A DNA stretch of 48,063 nucleotides from positions 1-48,063 of the forward strand of contig JBFHUL010000014.1 in NCBI GenBank assembly GCA_041590075.1. Direction: 5' to 3'. The DNA is from PZPK01 sp041590075 (GTDB lineage Bacteria; Pseudomonadota; Gammaproteobacteria; Pseudomonadales; Oleiphilaceae). The notes beneath the pieces are model-generated. The model was not told the origin of the DNA, ran no database searches, and saw only the letters and a list, made by a program, of their open reading frames with translations. Below are positions 35,347-44,547 of this stretch, one piece after another. Every line of letters starts with the position of its first letter. Position 1 is the stretch's first letter. A program made the translations under genes and the position numbers.

Positions 35347-36187
35347 GACTCTGATACGAAGCCGCGAGGCTCCCATCTCCAACCGGGTGACACGTTACCT
35401 GCCCTTACCTCTGCTGCGCGCCCTGTATGGGCTGATTCTTTCTTTAGGTGCCCCCATAGGCTGGTTGCTGGTGCAATGGCTCGCGGGCCGGGAGCCTTTT
35501 GCAGAACACCACTTTGATGGCTTGTTGTATACCTACATGACGGTGGCAACGGCCATTGTATTTGCCTCGCTTGGCTATATGGTTGGGCACCGTGAAGAGC
35601 TGATTACCCAGATGGCGCTGCGCGATGCACTCACCGGCCTCTACAACAAGCGCTATTTCTCCAATCGCCTGGAGCAGGAATTTGCAAGGCAGCAGCGGCA
35701 CGGCCGGCCCCTCAGCCTGATTCAGATCGATCTGGACCACTTTAAACGCGTGAACGATACCTATGGCCACGAAGCGGGTGATGCAACCTTGCAATACGTG
35801 GCACGCATTCTGAAAGAAAACTGTCGCAAGAACGAAGTCGCGGCACGCGTGGGCGGCGAAGAGCTTTGCGTATTGGCCATTGAGTGTCAGCGCGAACAGG
35901 CCGGTGCCATCGCGGAGCGCTTGCGTCAATGCATAGCGGGTGACGCCGTGCATTGGCAGGACCAGCGCATCACCATTACGGCATCCTTTGGTGTTGCGGC
36001 CGCGCATCCGGAGCTTTCCGACCCTTGGGCCGTGTACCGCGCTGCCGACGCTGCGCTGTATCGAGCCAAAGAAAATGGGCGCAATCGGGTGTGTTTCGCT
36101 GAGGCAAGCGATTATGATGACGAAAGTACAGCACCGCACCCACCTTCTGCGCCAGAGTCGGGCCAGAATCAGCCTTCATCGCATTAA
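35345..36187 (+). CDS. Membrane diguanylate cyclase (GGDEF)
   Basis: Two TM helices (about 26-47 and 60-81) are followed directly by a GGDEF domain: ALRDALTGLYNKRYF, DLDHFKRVNDTYGHEAGD and active-site GGEEL at 170-174. The inhibitory site is degenerate (RKNE at 161-164 instead of RxxD), so product inhibition may be lost. A short acidic, Pro/Ser-rich tail ends the protein. A small membrane sensor domain with no periplasmic module is unusual but not unique. AAAGG precedes the ATG. It diverges from the CBS-GGDEF gene. Confidence 0.9.
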   Translation: MTLIRSREAPISNRVTRYLPLPLLRALYGLILSLGAPIGWLLVQWLAGREPFAEHHFDGLLYTYMTVATAIVFASLGYMVGHREELITQMALRDALTGLYNKRYFSNRLEQEFARQQRHGRPLSLIQIDLDHFKRVNDTYGHEAGDATLQYVARILKENCRKNEVAARVGGEELCVLAIECQREQAGAIAERLRQCIAGDAVHWQDQRITITASFGVAAAHPELSDPWAVYRAADAALYRAKENGRNRVCFAEASDYDDESTAPHPPSAPESGQNQPSSH

Positions 36188-36368
36188 GCCCATACTGTTT
36201 CGGCGACAACACTCGCAACCCTGCTTTCGAATCAAACGTACCAGAACCAGAGGCCGACACAGCCGCCAGACCAATGCTGCATAGCAGCATCACGGCATCA
36301 ACAGCGTACCGCCTTGGGCCCGCGTCACGGAGAGCCAACACATGCGATAGTCACAGTCGCTGCACCCA

Positions 36369-38114
36369 TCAAGCAGACTGACTGAACAGGTACACCAACA
36401 AACACAGGGTTACAAACCAAAAGCCCGACAGCAGCTTCCAGAAAAGTAACTTGCTGGCATTACCCTGCTCGACCGGATCATCCCGCAAGAATTCCGGATT
36501 GGGATGCTGTAGGTCGTGCAGCAGATCGTCCACCGTAGCGTAGCGCTGTTCCAGGTCAAAACTGCAGCCACGCCGCAGGGCACCGTCGAACCATTGCGGA
36601 ATCATGGGGTTCACTTCGCTGGCCGGCTGATAACGCAGACGATCATAGTCCCACGCGGATTGGCAATCCTCCACCTCGTTGCCATAGGGCAGCCGGCCAC
36701 AGAACATCTCGTAGGTAATGGTCGCAAGGGCATACACATCACCCTGAATGCCAGGGTGCTGCCCCCGCAAGTAAAGCGGATCGGAATAGGCCGCCGTACC
36801 CAGCACACCCTCGGCTTCCAACGTTTGCGTGCGTTCAGATAAACCGGCCACCCAGACCGATCCAAAATCCAGAATCACGGCGCGCGACTCGGCGGTAATC
36901 ATTATGTTGCCCGGTTTCAAATCCTGATGCACGGCCTCATTTTCATGAAACGCCATCAGGCCGGCAGCTATTTGTTTCACCAGATGAATCGCCTGTCTGG
37001 GACTGGGCGGTTGGTGCCTGCTAATCCATGCATCCAGCCCCTCACCCTGCACGTATTCCATCAGATAGTAGAGGAAATTCCGCTTGCGATGCTGGGTAAC
37101 GACGCCCACCACATTGGCATGCCGAATGCGCAGCCCGATCCATTCTTCCTGAATAAAGCGATCGATATAGGCAAGGTCGTCCACATAGTTTTGAGAGGGT
37201 GTCTTCATCACCATTATCTCGCCACTTTGCTGGTCTCTAACGCGATACAGCTGACTGCGACTGGAAGCAAAGAGCTCCTCTTGAATCTCAAAACCATCGA
37301 GCACCATGCCTGGCTTGAGCTCTGGGGGAAAAGGCAAACGGGTCAGGGCGTGCTGATAATCTTCGATATTTTGTCGCGGCAAGGCCTGAATACGCGCCAC
37401 AACAACGCTGACATTGTCGTCACTACGCTGCGCCAGAGCGGTATCACACACCACCTGAGCCATTGCCTGCGCGGCGCCTTCACTGTGCAGCAGGCGAGCG
37501 AGTTGCGTCGCGGGCACGAAGTCATGCACCCCATCGCTGCTCAACAGCAGTACATCGTCTTTTTCCAGCGGCACACGGCCACAGTCGATATTCAGGCGGT
37601 TGTCCATGCCCAGCGCGCGCGACAGAAACGTTTGACCTTCGCCCTGCACCGCGACATGGTCTTGTGTCAGTTGGCGCAGACGGCCGTTACGCAGCAACCA
37701 GATGCGGCTGTCACCCACATGAAAGAAGTAGGCCGCCTGCCCTTTGATCACCACGGCGCTGAAGGTGGTGAGAAAGCCCTTGCCTTCCCCTGCATAAGCG
37801 TGACTTTGCCGATAAAGCCGCATATTCAAGGTAGCCAGTACTTTTTCGCCGCAGGTATTTACCGACCAGGTATCAGGGGTTTGATAATAGTCTTCGATAA
37901 ACCGGCTAACGGCCGTCGCACTGGCTTCTCTGCCCGCTTCGGCAGACGACACCCCATCTGCCACCACCAGCACAGCGCCCTTGCTCTGGCATTCGTAGGC
38001 CTGTTCAGGCACTTCCACACCCGCACAATCTTCATTGATGGCTTTGACTCCGGCGCTGCTGATCACGCCTACATCGAGCTGAAGATCGCGGTGTTGCGGT
38101 GGTAAACCGTTCAT
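36369..38114 (-). CDS. Bifunctional PP2C phosphatase - Ser/Thr kinase, membrane anchored
   Basis: The first 245 residues are a PP2C phosphatase: metal-site Asp in VVADGVSSAEAG (D53), FHVGDSRIW (D135), LLSSDGV (D194) and SDDNVSVVV (D232/233). Residues 270-540 are an STPK kinase: VMK (K304), HQDLKPGN (H396, D398), LDFG (D416). The Gly-rich loop is degenerate (LFASSRSQLY). A TM helix follows near 560-577. PP2C plus kinase beside a nitrate transporter resembles the Pseudomonas PA1782 arrangement next to nasA. Substrates are unknown. It ends the minus-strand transcript that begins at the nitrate transporter. Confidence 0.9.
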   Translation of the reverse strand: MNGLPPQHRDLQLDVGVISSAGVKAINEDCAGVEVPEQAYECQSKGAVLVVADGVSSAEAGREASATAVSRFIEDYYQTPDTWSVNTCGEKVLATLNMRLYRQSHAYAGEGKGFLTTFSAVVIKGQAAYFFHVGDSRIWLLRNGRLRQLTQDHVAVQGEGQTFLSRALGMDNRLNIDCGRVPLEKDDVLLLSSDGVHDFVPATQLARLLHSEGAAQAMAQVVCDTALAQRSDDNVSVVVARIQALPRQNIEDYQHALTRLPFPPELKPGMVLDGFEIQEELFASSRSQLYRVRDQQSGEIMVMKTPSQNYVDDLAYIDRFIQEEWIGLRIRHANVVGVVTQHRKRNFLYYLMEYVQGEGLDAWISRHQPPSPRQAIHLVKQIAAGLMAFHENEAVHQDLKPGNIMITAESRAVILDFGSVWVAGLSERTQTLEAEGVLGTAAYSDPLYLRGQHPGIQGDVYALATITYEMFCGRLPYGNEVEDCQSAWDYDRLRYQPASEVNPMIPQWFDGALRRGCSFDLEQRYATVDDLLHDLQHPNPEFLRDDPVEQGNASKLLFWKLLSGFWFVTLCLLVYLFSQSA

Positions 38115-38189
38115 GAAGACGCCTCAATCACGACACCGGCCAGTGCAGAAAAATCACTGGCCGGAGGGGGATAGGATTTACCCGAAGCA

Positions 38190-39665
38190 TTAACCCACTT
38201 CGATCATTTGCACCGTGCCATCGGGCAATACTTCGGAGATCTTGCCTTTCGGCTCATCCATCAACATGGCGATAAAGAAGATCACCAGCGCCGAGCAGGC
38301 GATCACCATAAAAAAGGTGCTGTAGTCCACGAAGCTCAATACTGTCAGGTAGGTTACGGCGCCCACATTACCGTAGGCACCAGTCATGCCGGCGATCTGA
38401 CCCGTCATGCGACGCTTGATCAACGGTACCACCGCAAACACAGCGCCTTCTCCGGCCTGCACGAAGAACGAGCAACACATGGTGGCTATTACTGCAACCG
38501 GAATCCACCATCCGGCATCAATCTGGCTCAGCACAAAATATCCCATAGCCAGACCACCAATCAGCACCATCAAGGCCTTACGTCGACCAAAGCGATCGGA
38601 AAACCACCCGCCGGTGGGACGCGCGACCAGATTCATAAATGCAAATCCCGAAGCCAATAAACCGGCCTTAACCGGATCGAGACTGTCGAAGGTCTCGAGG
38701 AAGAACAGGGGTAACATCGAGACCACTGCCAGCTCTGAACCGAAGGTGACAAAGTAGGACCAATTCAGCACCGCTACCTGCTTGAAGCGATAGCGATCCA
38801 TCTCGGGCACACCGTGAGTCAGGTTCTCTTTGTTGACATGCCAGATTTGTCGTACCTGCACCACATACAAGGCCAGTAAACCTGCCCAAATGGCATACAT
38901 GGCGTTGTCACTGAGCAAGGCAACGCCGGTGGGCGAAAGCTTCCAGGCCAGTACCGCAAGTGCCGCATACATGGGAATATTCATTGCCAGGTAAAAGTAA
39001 AAGTCCTTCCACGACGTCACTTCCAGCCCGCCGGCTTTTTTAGGCTTGAAGTAGGTAGAACCTTTAGGCGTATTACGTGCCACCCTAAAGTAAAAAATAC
39101 CGTACAAGCCTGCGATCACTCCGGTCGTCGCCAGCGCGTAGCGCCAGCCGTTCTCTCCACCATAAATCAGCGCCAGTGTGGGCAAGGTCATGGCGGCAGC
39201 AGCCGATCCAAAATTACCCCAACCGCCATAAATACCTTCGGCAATACCCACTGACTTGTGAGGAAACCACTCGCCTACCATGCGAATGCCGATCACGAAG
39301 CCGGCACCAACGAAGCCCATCAGAAAGCGCATCAGCGCGAGCTGCTGGTAACTGTTGGCCATGGCGAAGGCGATACACAGCACCGAAGCGCTCCATAACA
39401 AACCGGAATACACTCTGCGCGGCCCGTATTTGTCGACCAGCATGCCCACCACAATGCGTGAGGGAATGGTGAGCGCCACGTTCAGAATCATGAGCGCCTT
39501 TACCTGCTGCGAGCTCATGTCGAAGGCTTCTTTCATAAAGATCAACAAGGGCGCATGGTTGAACCACACCACAAAGGTAAGAAAAAATGCAAACCAGGTG
39601 ATGTGCAGGGTTTTGATTTTCGGGTCGCTCACGGCGAACAGGTTTATTTTATGATCCGCAGACAT
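38190..39665 (-). CDS. NarK/NasA nitrate/nitrite MFS transporter
   Basis: A 491-residue MFS porter of the nitrate-nitrite (NNP) family with twelve TM helices. The family signature is seen in GFVGAGFVIGIRMVGEWFPHKSVGIAEGIYGGWGNFGSA, with an Arg in TM2-like positions, and a second NNP motif in TGQIAGMTGAYGNVGAV. AGGAGG lies 4 bases before the ATG at 39665. It precedes the PP2C-kinase (75-base gap), and a perfect FNR box lies 60 bases upstream. Confidence 0.9.
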   Translation of the reverse strand: MSADHKINLFAVSDPKIKTLHITWFAFFLTFVVWFNHAPLLIFMKEAFDMSSQQVKALMILNVALTIPSRIVVGMLVDKYGPRRVYSGLLWSASVLCIAFAMANSYQQLALMRFLMGFVGAGFVIGIRMVGEWFPHKSVGIAEGIYGGWGNFGSAAAAMTLPTLALIYGGENGWRYALATTGVIAGLYGIFYFRVARNTPKGSTYFKPKKAGGLEVTSWKDFYFYLAMNIPMYAALAVLAWKLSPTGVALLSDNAMYAIWAGLLALYVVQVRQIWHVNKENLTHGVPEMDRYRFKQVAVLNWSYFVTFGSELAVVSMLPLFFLETFDSLDPVKAGLLASGFAFMNLVARPTGGWFSDRFGRRKALMVLIGGLAMGYFVLSQIDAGWWIPVAVIATMCCSFFVQAGEGAVFAVVPLIKRRMTGQIAGMTGAYGNVGAVTYLTVLSFVDYSTFFMVIACSALVIFFIAMLMDEPKGKISEVLPDGTVQMIEVG

Positions 39666-39724
39666 AATGCCTCCTGATGCAACGGGATTTTTCTGCATTG
39701 TGTGTGCAAAGCGATACGGCCTAC

Positions 39725-39738
39725 TTGATATGCATCAA
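39725..39738. promoter_or_regulatory. Perfect FNR/Anr box
   Basis: TTGATATGCATCAA matches the FNR/Anr consensus TTGAT-N4-ATCAA exactly. Its centre is 66.5 bases from the minus-strand narK start and about 180 from the plus-strand transporter. A site at -41.5 would place the narK start of transcription near 39690, with a leader of about 25 bases. It predicts oxygen-limited induction of narK, and perhaps of the divergent gene. Confidence 0.75.
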
Positions 39739-39911
39739 GCCAAAAGGCAGCGACCAGGGCGACATTTCTCCTCATCTACCACCAAGGGCAGGCTCGCACC
39801 GGCGCCCCTCTTCGCGCAATACGGGGGCGGCTACCTCTTTAGTGGTAGCGCCCTGTAGGCCCTAGGCGTAAAAGGGTTAGAGCACAGGCGCCGTTCCGGT
39901 TTTCTGGTTAA

Positions 39912-41216
39912 ATGAGACGCATGACGACAACACGTATTTCACGCCCCTCGCCAGCCATGCATCTCGCCGGCGCCAATCAGGCCCTGAGTCTGGCCACGCT
40001 CGCTTTCGCGGCAAACTTTTCGGTGTGGACCCTCTATGCGGTGCTGGGGCTCGACATCGCAAATCGCCTGCAACTCAGCGCGCTGCAACTGGGCGTGCTG
40101 TTTTCGGCCCCGGTATTGAGCGGCGCGCTCGGGCGCATTCCCGCGGGTCTGTTGGCAGATTATTTCACCCCCAAGCATCTGATGAGCTGGCAGATGCTGC
40201 TCACGGCACCGCCACTGTTTCTTCTACCCTGGGCCCAATCGCTCAACGATTACCTGTGGTTGGGGCTTTGGCTGGGAATCAGCGGCAGCTCTTTCACGCT
40301 GGGCATTCGCTACATCACGGACTTTTTCAGTTCCGCCCATCAAGGTACCGCCATGGGGGTGTTTGGTGCAGGCAATACCGGCGCGGCCATCACGCTCATC
40401 TTTGCGCCCTGGCTGGTATCGCAATGGGGCTGGAATGTACTGGGGCCGGTCTATGGAGTGGGACTATTGATGATGGCCATGCTGTTTGCGCTGTGGGCGC
40501 CTCACCGGCCACCTGCTGCCATGCGCAATCTGCCCCGCATCAGCATACGTCAGGCACTGGGCCAGCTGCAGGTGTGGCGCTTTGGCCTCTATTACTACTT
40601 TGTATTTGGCAGCTTTCTCGCACTCATTCTCTGGCTGCCCCAATACTATGTAAGTGCCTACAAACTGTCTGTCGCGCAGGCGCTGGCATTCACCCTGTTT
40701 TTCGTCGCCACCTCCAGCATGGTGCGCGCATTGGGGGGCTGGTTTGCAGATCGCTATGGCGGGCGCACCGTGAACTGGCTGGTGTTCTGGATTTGTCTGG
40801 TGTGCCTGTTCTTTCTGAGTTACCCGCCTACCAGTATGACCATTCACGGCATTGATCGGGATGTCACTCTGACCATCGAACTGAACGTGTGGGTTTTCTC
40901 TGTGCTCATTTTCATTATTGGTCTGGCTCAGGGCTTTGGCCGCGCCAGCGTCTACAAAACAATTCACGATTACTACCCCCATGCCATGGGCACTGTAGGC
41001 GGGCTGGTGGCCGCCATGGGCGCTCTGGGGGGCTGCACGCTCCCACTCGCCTTCGGCCTTGCCGTTGACGTACTGGGTATTCACAGTGCTGCCTTTATGG
41101 TGCTCTATGGCGTACTGGCCGCGTGTATGATCGTGATGTTCTTTGCCAACAAAGCCGACCGCTTTCAACGCCGTCTGGCCCATGCCCGGCAACATAATTT
41201 TCTGGAGGAAGATTAA
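39912..41216 (+). CDS. NarK1-type nitrate MFS transporter
   Basis: A 434-residue, twelve-TM porter of the NarK1-like (proton-coupled) group. Markers are GIRYITDFFSSAHQGTAMGVFGAGNTGAAITLIFAPWL (family GxGNxG), and the second-half ALGGWFADRYGGR and YYPHAMGTVGGLVAAMGALGG. The ATG at 39912 or 39921 is possible. It overlaps moaA by one base (TAATG), so nitrate uptake and cofactor synthesis are translationally coupled. It diverges from the other NarK protein. Confidence 0.88.
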   Translation: MRRMTTTRISRPSPAMHLAGANQALSLATLAFAANFSVWTLYAVLGLDIANRLQLSALQLGVLFSAPVLSGALGRIPAGLLADYFTPKHLMSWQMLLTAPPLFLLPWAQSLNDYLWLGLWLGISGSSFTLGIRYITDFFSSAHQGTAMGVFGAGNTGAAITLIFAPWLVSQWGWNVLGPVYGVGLLMMAMLFALWAPHRPPAAMRNLPRISIRQALGQLQVWRFGLYYYFVFGSFLALILWLPQYYVSAYKLSVAQALAFTLFFVATSSMVRALGGWFADRYGGRTVNWLVFWICLVCLFFLSYPPTSMTIHGIDRDVTLTIELNVWVFSVLIFIIGLAQGFGRASVYKTIHDYYPHAMGTVGGLVAAMGALGGCTLPLAFGLAVDVLGIHSAAFMVLYGVLAACMIVMFFANKADRFQRRLAHARQHNFLEED

Positions 41217-42232
41217 TGCAGTTGCTCCCTCTGTACGCCTTGGATGACGCCAGTGCGACCCTCGCTGATCAACACCGTCGCCGCTTCACTTATCTGAGGC
41301 TTTCGGTGACCGAAGCCTGCAACTTTCGCTGCACATATTGCCTACCCGATGGGTATTGCCCCAGCGCATCGGCACCGCAGGAAATGTCGCTTGCGCAGAT
41401 ACAGCAAGTCGCCGCAGCCTTTGCCGCCAATGGCACGCGTAAGATTCGCATCACCGGTGGCGAGCCCACGCTGCGCAAAGACCTGAGCGAAATCATTCGA
41501 CGCTGTAAACACACACCGGGTATTGAGCAGGTGGCACTCACCAGTAACGGTTACCGCATCGACAAACAGCTTCGCGCCTATCGCGACGCCGGGCTCGACG
41601 CCCTGAACGTGAGCGCCGATAGTTTGCAGGCACTGCGCTTTAAACGAATCACCGGGCACGACAAACTCGCCGCGGTGTTACGCGGTCTCGACGTCGCTGA
41701 AGAACTCGGCATCAAAAGCATTAAACTCAATACGGTCCTCTTGCGTGAGCACACGCTCGAGGAATTGCCCGCCTTCATGGCACTGGTGAAACAACGTAAT
41801 ATCAGCGTACGCTTTATCGAATTGATGGAAACCGGACTCGGCCGCGAATATTTTGACGCCCAACACCTTTCGGGTGCCTGTATTCAACGGCGATTGGTCG
41901 AGGAAGGCTGGCAGGCAGAACCCCGCGCGGCCCATGCGGGGCCCGCACAGGAATACAGCCATCCCGATTACCGTGGTCGCATCGGTGTCATCATGCCGTA
42001 CAGTAGAGACTTCTGCGCCGACTGTAATCGCTTACGCGTTTCCTCCAGCGGTCAACTTCATTTATGCTTGTTCGCCGACCAGGGCATCGACCTGCGTCCG
42101 CATTTGGCTGCAGGAAACACCGAAAAGCTCAGCGCGTTCCTGCGAGAGTCGGTACTGGGCAAACAGTCCGGCCACCGCCTGCGCGAGCACGACAGCGGCA
42201 TCATTCAACATCTGGCCATGATTGGTGGCTGA
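41216..42232 (+). CDS. moaA: GTP 3',8-cyclase MoaA
   Basis: MoaA is the radical-SAM enzyme that starts molybdenum cofactor synthesis from GTP. The N-terminal cluster is CNFRCTYC (Cys 35, 39, 42), the AdoMet motif GGEP at 81-84, and the second cluster Cys 267, 270 and 284 (FCADC and CLF). The C-terminal GG is present (MIGG). Length 338 matches family members. It shares one base with the upstream transporter stop and leaves 31 bases to moaB. It is probably dedicated to the nitrate module. Confidence 0.95.
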   Translation: MQLLPLYALDDASATLADQHRRRFTYLRLSVTEACNFRCTYCLPDGYCPSASAPQEMSLAQIQQVAAAFAANGTRKIRITGGEPTLRKDLSEIIRRCKHTPGIEQVALTSNGYRIDKQLRAYRDAGLDALNVSADSLQALRFKRITGHDKLAAVLRGLDVAEELGIKSIKLNTVLLREHTLEELPAFMALVKQRNISVRFIELMETGLGREYFDAQHLSGACIQRRLVEEGWQAEPRAAHAGPAQEYSHPDYRGRIGVIMPYSRDFCADCNRLRVSSSGQLHLCLFADQGIDLRPHLAAGNTEKLSAFLRESVLGKQSGHRLREHDSGIIQHLAMIGG

Positions 42233-42263
42233 CTCTATTCAACTTTGTCGATGAGAAAAGAAC

Positions 42264-42815
42264 ATGGGACAACACCTTAGCCAAACGTTGATACCGCTCA
42301 ACATAGCGGTGCTGACGGTATCCGACACCCGCACTGAAGCCACAGATACCTCGGGGCAGTGTCTGGTGGACCGGCTCTGCGAAGCCGGCCATCAGCTGGC
42401 CGACCGCAGGCTGGTCGTGGACAACATCTATGATATTCGTGCCACACTGTCTGGCTGGATCGCCGACGCAAGCACGCAGGTGGTGCTGATCACCGGCGGC
42501 ACCGGCTTCACCTCACGCGACAGTACGCCCGAAGCCGTGACGCCATTACTCGATAAACAGGTGGATGGGTTTGGCGAATTGTTTCGTCAGGTCAGCCTGA
42601 AACAGATTGGCACATCAACCATACAAAGCCGTGCACTGGCAGGCATGGCCAACAAAACCCTGATATTCTGCCTGCCCGGTAGCACCAACGCCTGCCGCAC
42701 CGCCTGGGACGAAATCATTGCGGCACAGATTGATAGCCGGCAAGGGCCCTGCAATTTCGTGCCGCAACTCAAGAACGTGGATTTTGCCGCCTGTCTCGAC
42801 CGGGAAAAACGCTGA
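42264..42815 (+). CDS. moaB: Molybdenum cofactor biosynthesis protein MoaB
   Basis: MoaB-type proteins adenylate molybdopterin or act in a related step. The motif TGGTGFTSRDSTPEA is intact, as is LPGSTNACRTAWDEII. Length 183 is typical. AGAAAAG-type ribosome site lies close to the ATG. It is the last gene of the plus-strand transcript, ended by the hairpin at 42843-42874. Confidence 0.95.
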   Translation: MGQHLSQTLIPLNIAVLTVSDTRTEATDTSGQCLVDRLCEAGHQLADRRLVVDNIYDIRATLSGWIADASTQVVLITGGTGFTSRDSTPEAVTPLLDKQVDGFGELFRQVSLKQIGTSTIQSRALAGMANKTLIFCLPGSTNACRTAWDEIIAAQIDSRQGPCNFVPQLKNVDFAACLDREKR

Positions 42816-42842
42816 ACCTCCCGATACCGTCCTTCAGAAACG

Positions 42843-42874
42843 AAAAAGGGAGATCATCAGTATCTCCCTTTTTT
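42843..42874. terminator. Bidirectional terminator between moaB and GAF-GGDEF
   Basis: AAAAAGGGAGAT and ATCTCCCTTTTTT pair around a 7-base loop. The A-run on one side and T-run on the other give a working terminator for moaB (plus) and the GGDEF gene (minus). Confidence 0.85.
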
Positions 42875-42892
42875 ACGTCGAGCATTTCTCAC

Positions 42893-43855
42893 TCAACGCT
42901 TGCTGTGTTTTTTCTGCTCATACATGCGCGCATCGGCCTGGGCCATGAGTTCGTCTATGCTTTCTTCACCGTCCGGCTCACGTGTCACCCAACCCGCACT
43001 GTAGCGCACATCGTAACCCCGTTTGGCTTGCATATTGTAATGGTCAATCGTTTCCTGAAAACGCGCCATGACCTGTTGTACTTCCTCCTCACTCGTCCCG
43101 CTGAGCAGGGCCACGAACTCGTCGCCACCAATACGGCCAAACACATCCGAATCGCGAAACACCTGTTTGAGGATATTGGCAAAGGCGATGAGCGCCCGAT
43201 CGCCCTCGGCATGACCAAACTGATCGTTAATCGGTTTGAAATCATTCAGGTCAAAGAGCACCAGCGTGGCCGGTTTCTGATGCCGCTTGCACAAGCTCAA
43301 GGAATGCCGCCCCAACGACACAAAACCTCGCCGGTTGGAAATCATGGTGAGTTCGTCCAGCGTGGCCAGCTGCAGCGCCGCGATCTCCTGCTCCGCCATC
43401 ACCGCAAGATCCCGCAACAAGGCTTTATCCTCTTCGTCCATTTCGCGCGGCTTGTCGTCGATCAGACACAACGTACCCATCTTATGGCCGTTGGCCACGC
43501 GCAATGGATGACCCGCATAAAAACGAATATTGGGCGCATCAGTCACCAGAGGATTATCATGAAAGCGTTCGTCTTCCTTCGCATTGGGGATGTAGAACAG
43601 TTCGTCACCCAGAATGGCGTGACCGCAAAAGGAAATATCGCGGGGAGTTTCCTCGGCGTCCAGCCCCTGTTTGGACTTGAACCACTGCCGGTCACTGTCG
43701 ACGATACTCACCAGCGAGATGGGTACGCCGAACATGCGCTTGGCCATGCGGGTGAGACGGTCGAAGCGCTCTTCGGGGGCGGAATCCAGAATACGCAGGG
43801 CGCGCAGAGTTTCCAGTCGCTGCGCTTCATCAGGGGGTAAGTCGGGGGTAATCAC
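42893..43855 (-). CDS. GAF-GGDEF diguanylate cyclase
   Basis: A GAF domain (about 25-160) opens with DRLTRMAKRMFGVPISLVSIVD and continues QWFKSKQG and DISFCGHAIL. It is followed by GGDEF with the canonical active site GGDEF (243-247) and inhibitory RxxD (RDSD, 234-237). No TM helix, so it is cytoplasmic. The GAF may sense a small ligand or light; the ligand cannot be read. It is third of three GGDEF genes in the window and shares a bidirectional terminator with moaB. Confidence 0.9.
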   Translation of the reverse strand: MITPDLPPDEAQRLETLRALRILDSAPEERFDRLTRMAKRMFGVPISLVSIVDSDRQWFKSKQGLDAEETPRDISFCGHAILGDELFYIPNAKEDERFHDNPLVTDAPNIRFYAGHPLRVANGHKMGTLCLIDDKPREMDEEDKALLRDLAVMAEQEIAALQLATLDELTMISNRRGFVSLGRHSLSLCKRHQKPATLVLFDLNDFKPINDQFGHAEGDRALIAFANILKQVFRDSDVFGRIGGDEFVALLSGTSEEEVQQVMARFQETIDHYNMQAKRGYDVRYSAGWVTREPDGEESIDELMAQADARMYEQKKHSKR

Positions 43856-44026
43856 AGCAACAGCTCCTCAAACATGCATTGATTGCTTCAGTCTAGTCCA
43901 ATATATCCAGTGTGCAGAAAATACCTCGCCGGCCTTGTATTTCCGCTTTTTGGAACAAAACTATTAGCCTACGATGAACGTATGTCGCTGAGTAACAGTG
44001 CAAACCTATTCACCAAAGGAGACAAC

Positions 44027-44497
44027 ATGAGCACGATTGATATTGGCATCAAAGAAGCAGACCGTCTGAAGATCGCAGACGGTCTAAAACGCGTGCTGGC
44101 GGATTCCTACACCTTGTATTTGCAGACGCACAACTTTCACTGGAACGTAACCGGGCCGCAGTTTCGCGAGTTGCACCTGATGTTCGAAGAACATTACACC
44201 GAACTGGCCGTTGCCGTGGACGACATTGCCGAACGCATTCGTACACTGGATGTTCCCGCACCCGGCACCTATAAGGCGCTGGCAGAGCTCAGCTCGATCA
44301 AGGAAGTCGAAGGCGTACCCGAAGCCAAAGAAATGGTGCACCTGCTCACGCTGGGTCATGAGCAGGTGGTGAAGACCTGCCGTGAAGCACTTGGCGCCGC
44401 TCAGGCCGCCGATGATGAGTCTTCGGCCGCGCTAATTTCCGACCGCATGCGCGTACACGAAAAAACAGCGTGGATGCTGCGCGCACTGGCGCAGTAA
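44027..44497 (+). CDS. dps: Dps family DNA-binding ferritin
   Basis: Dps dodecamers oxidise and store iron and protect DNA. The ferroxidase residues lie in DSYTLYLQTHNFHWNVTGPQF (His) and HLMFEEHYTELAVAVDDIAERI (Asp, Glu). The 156-residue length is typical. AAAGGAG lies 7 bases before the ATG at 44027; the frame is open to 43883 but that part is not family-like. A hairpin terminator follows the stop. It likely responds to oxidative or stationary stress. Confidence 0.94.
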   Translation: MSTIDIGIKEADRLKIADGLKRVLADSYTLYLQTHNFHWNVTGPQFRELHLMFEEHYTELAVAVDDIAERIRTLDVPAPGTYKALAELSSIKEVEGVPEAKEMVHLLTLGHEQVVKTCREALGAAQAADDESSAALISDRMRVHEKTAWMLRALAQ

Positions 44498-44520
44498 GCG
44501 CAACGTTGACTCATCCGCAA

Positions 44521-44547
44521 AACGGGAGGCTCGTGCCTCCCGTTCTT
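44521..44547 (+). terminator. Terminator after dps
   Basis: AACGGGAGGC and GCCTCCCGTT form a 10-bp stem with a 4-base loop, followed by CTTGT. The tail is only moderately T-rich. Confidence 0.65.

Noticed and set aside
35976..36341. 121-residue minus-strand frame with a signal-peptide-like start
   Set aside because: It overlaps the GGDEF C-terminus antisense, lacks a ribosome site, and ends in a low-complexity Arg/Pro tail.
36927..38105. 392-residue plus-strand frame opposite the PP2C-kinase
   Set aside because: It is a shadow of a well-supported gene, rich in His and Gln with no domain or ribosome site.
42905..43840. 311-residue plus-strand frame opposite the GAF-GGDEF gene
   Set aside because: The minus-strand frame holds clear GAF and GGDEF motifs; the opposite frame has none.
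43860..44026. OxyR site before dps
   Set aside because: I could not find the four ATAG/CTAT elements at correct spacing.
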